From contig CAMOEO010000144.1 of the NCBI GenBank assembly GCA_946612175.1, positions 1-7,602 of the forward strand: DNA of 7,602 nucleotides, in the 5' to 3' direction. Numbering within the stretch: the stretch's first letter is position 1; every line of letters starts with the position of its first letter. The position numbers were made by a program, and so were the translations under genes. Below, piece by piece: positions 6,423 to 7,602 of the stretch. The DNA comes from an uncultured Verrucomicrobiota bacterium (GTDB lineage: Bacteria > Verrucomicrobiota > Kiritimatiellia > RFP12 > UBA3636). The notes beneath the pieces are model-generated. The model searched no databases. It saw only the letters and a list, made by a program, of their open reading frames with translations, and was not told the DNA's origin.

Positions 6423-6441
6423 CCCGCCCCCGCACCCCGCC

Positions 6442-7509
6442 ATGGACGTCCCCCTCAACCCCAACGAGACGCCGCCCCCCGGCGTCTCCAACCCCGCCTT
6501 CAACGGCTACCGCGCCGACCTTCCCCTCTGCGACGCCCACGTCCACCTCTCGGGCGCGCACGACCACGCCTGGGACGCGCAGATGGTCCGCGGCCTCATG
6601 GACCACTTCGCCATGGAGCGCGTCGCGCTCCTCGGCCTGCCCTCGAGCAGCCACCGCGAGCGCGTCGACGAGGCCAACAACGCCCGCTGCCTCGCCGTCA
6701 AGCGCGCGCTCGCCGCCGAGCGCCCCGGCCGCCCCGTCTACGCCTGCGCCGGCCTCGTCCTGCGCTACGGCGGCGCGGACGACCCCGCCGACCTCCTCTC
6801 CCAGGCCCGCGCCCGCGCCGCCGAGGGCTACGACGGCTTCAAGCTCCTCCTCGGCAAGCCCGGCCTCCGCAAGCGCCTCGCCCTCCCGATCGACGGCCCC
6901 GTCTTCGCCCCCTTCTTCTCCTTCCTCGAGGAGACCGGCCTCCCGCTCACGCTCCACGCCGGGGACCCCGCCGCGTTCTGGGACCCCGCCCGCGCCGCCG
7001 CCGGCGAGACGTGGGCCTACGACGCCTCCTACCCGAGCCTCGCGCAGATCCGCGACGAGGTCGAGGGCGTCCTCCGCGCCCATCCGCGCCTGCGCCTCAC
7101 CCTCGCCCACCTCTTCTTCCTCGGCGACCGCCCCGACGAGGCCGCGCGCCTGCTGGAGGCGTATCCGCACCTATGCTTCGACCTCACGCCCGGCGGCGAG
7201 ATGTTCGCCGGCATGTCGCGCGCCCCGGAGACGTGGCGGGGTCTCTTCCTCCGCCACCGCGACCGCTTCCTCTTCGGCAGCGACAGCGACGACTGGCACA
7301 GCTCCGCCGACCTTTCGACCTACACGTGGAACTTCGGCTTCCTCGTGAACCTCCCCCGCGCCTTCCTCGAGCGCGCGGAGCCGTTCCGCTTCCATGACGC
7401 CGACCTCGGCGTCCTGCGTCCGCTCCACCTCCCCGACGACGTCCTGCGCGCGGTCTACCGCGACAACTTCGTCCGCCGCTTCGGCGCCGCGCCCCGCCCC
7501 CTGCCGTAG
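6442..7509 (+). CDS. Amidohydrolase (Amidohydrolase_2 / ACMSD-like metal-dependent hydrolase)
   Basis: This 355-aa protein, probably cytoplasmic with no signal peptide, has the expected TIM-barrel metal ligands of the Amidohydrolase_2 family. They are DAHVH (H33, H35) on the first strand, TLHAGDP (H172), LAHLFFLG (H223) and FGSDSDDWH (Asp281). GFKLLLGKPG (132-141) supplies a Lys (K134), which could be a metal-bridging or substrate residue. This ligand set is typical of mononuclear-zinc hydrolases and decarboxylases such as ACMSD and 2-pyrone-4,6-dicarboxylate lactonase relatives. The substrate cannot be inferred. The first ~25 residues are Pro/Asn-rich and outside the barrel. It starts 19 bp after the GldG-like gene with no Shine-Dalgarno site, so coupling to upstream translation is plausible. 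Third codon positions are overwhelmingly C, more so than in plsY. Confidence 0.85.
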   Translation: MDVPLNPNETPPPGVSNPAFNGYRADLPLCDAHVHLSGAHDHAWDAQMVRGLMDHFAMERVALLGLPSSSHRERVDEANNARCLAVKRALAAERPGRPVYACAGLVLRYGGADDPADLLSQARARAAEGYDGFKLLLGKPGLRKRLALPIDGPVFAPFFSFLEETGLPLTLHAGDPAAFWDPARAAAGETWAYDASYPSLAQIRDEVEGVLRAHPRLRLTLAHLFFLGDRPDEAARLLEAYPHLCFDLTPGGEMFAGMSRAPETWRGLFLRHRDRFLFGSDSDDWHSSADLSTYTWNFGFLVNLPRAFLERAEPFRFHDADLGVLRPLHLPDDVLRAVYRDNFVRRFGAAPRPLP

Positions 7510-7511
7510 GC

Positions 7512-7536
7512 GCGCGGCGCGCCGCCCGCGCCGCGC
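7512..7536. terminator. Perfect 10-bp hairpin between two converging stop codons
   Basis: GCGCGGCGCG (7512-7521) pairs with CGCGCCGCGC (7527-7536) around the five-base loop CCGCC. It starts two bases after the amidohydrolase TAG and ends on the last base of the TAG of the minus-strand gene at the right edge. There is no T-run on either side, so factor-independent termination is uncertain. Its symmetric position suggests a shared bidirectional terminator or 3'-end protecting structure (inference). Confidence 0.5.
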
Positions 7537-7602
7537 TACAGCGCCTGCTCGTCGTGCATCGGCGGACCGCCGCCGGCGACGTCGCCCGTCGCGAGCAGGT
7601 GC
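7536..7602 (-). CDS. C-terminal fragment of an unidentified protein (runs off right edge)
   Basis: The minus strand reads 21 full codons from the window edge to TAG at 7538-7536, ending ATGDVAGGGPPMHDEQAL. Nearly every codon ends in G or C, as in the real genes here. GDVAGG resembles the FAD-contact motif near the end of many flavin oxidoreductases. So short a piece cannot be assigned, and few residues follow the motif compared with thioredoxin-reductase-type proteins. The TAG lies exactly at the foot of the hairpin shared with the amidohydrolase, which supports a genuine gene end. Confidence 0.4.
   Translation of the reverse strand, partial: HLLATGDVAGGGPPMHDEQAL

Noticed and set aside
4629..7170. 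Long minus-strand open frames opposite the RRM, GldG-like and amidohydrolase genes
   Set aside because: Their translations are Gly/Arg/Ala/Glu-rich without recognisable domains, and they arise from the strong C bias at third positions of the plus-strand genes.
7556..7602. Plus-strand GTG-started frame at the right edge
   Set aside because: The frame is too short to judge, has no ribosome site and gives an Arg-rich translation. The opposite strand shows a cleaner codon pattern and a stop placed at the hairpin.

Overview
The window is a GC-rich (visibly well above 60% G+C), tightly packed bacterial chromosome segment. It holds five complete and two edge-truncated protein genes and no RNA gene, insertion sequence or CRISPR array. 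Several features suggest a Gram-negative member of the PVC group (Verrucomicrobiota / Kiritimatiellota / Lentisphaerota type). These are a TonB-type protein (so an outer membrane), a single-chain alpha2-type glycyl-tRNA synthetase, a small glycine-rich-type RRM protein, a GldG-like auxiliary membrane protein, and several start codons without a Shine-Dalgarno sequence. The taxonomic placement is inference.

Layout, left to right. A TonB-like gene runs leftward off the window from 298. Across a 189-bp divergent spacer, glyS (488-2083) starts rightward from a good extended -10 promoter. It is followed 71 bp later by plsY (2155-2868), the membrane acyltransferase that begins phospholipid synthesis. 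plsY converges on and overlaps by 77 bp cimA (4435-2792, minus), a citramalate synthase that feeds isoleucine synthesis. The cimA promoter lies so close to its ATG that the mRNA is predicted to be leaderless. Back to back with it is the promoter of a 96-aa RRM RNA-binding protein (4603-4893), whose leader carries two tetraloop hairpins and which ends in an intrinsic terminator. Then come a GldG-like (ABC_transp_aux) membrane protein (4992-6422) and, 19 bp later, an amidohydrolase of the ACMSD-like type (6442-7509). At the right edge the last codons of a minus-strand gene converge on the amidohydrolase across a perfect 10-bp hairpin.

The genes are mostly housekeeping (translation, lipid synthesis, amino acid synthesis, RNA binding, envelope) and do not form one pathway. 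I see no convincing undescribed multi-gene system. The most interesting signals are at the RNA level: the apparently leaderless cimA, the structured leader of the RRM gene, stem-loops at gene boundaries, and the plsY tail that reads antisense through the end of cimA.
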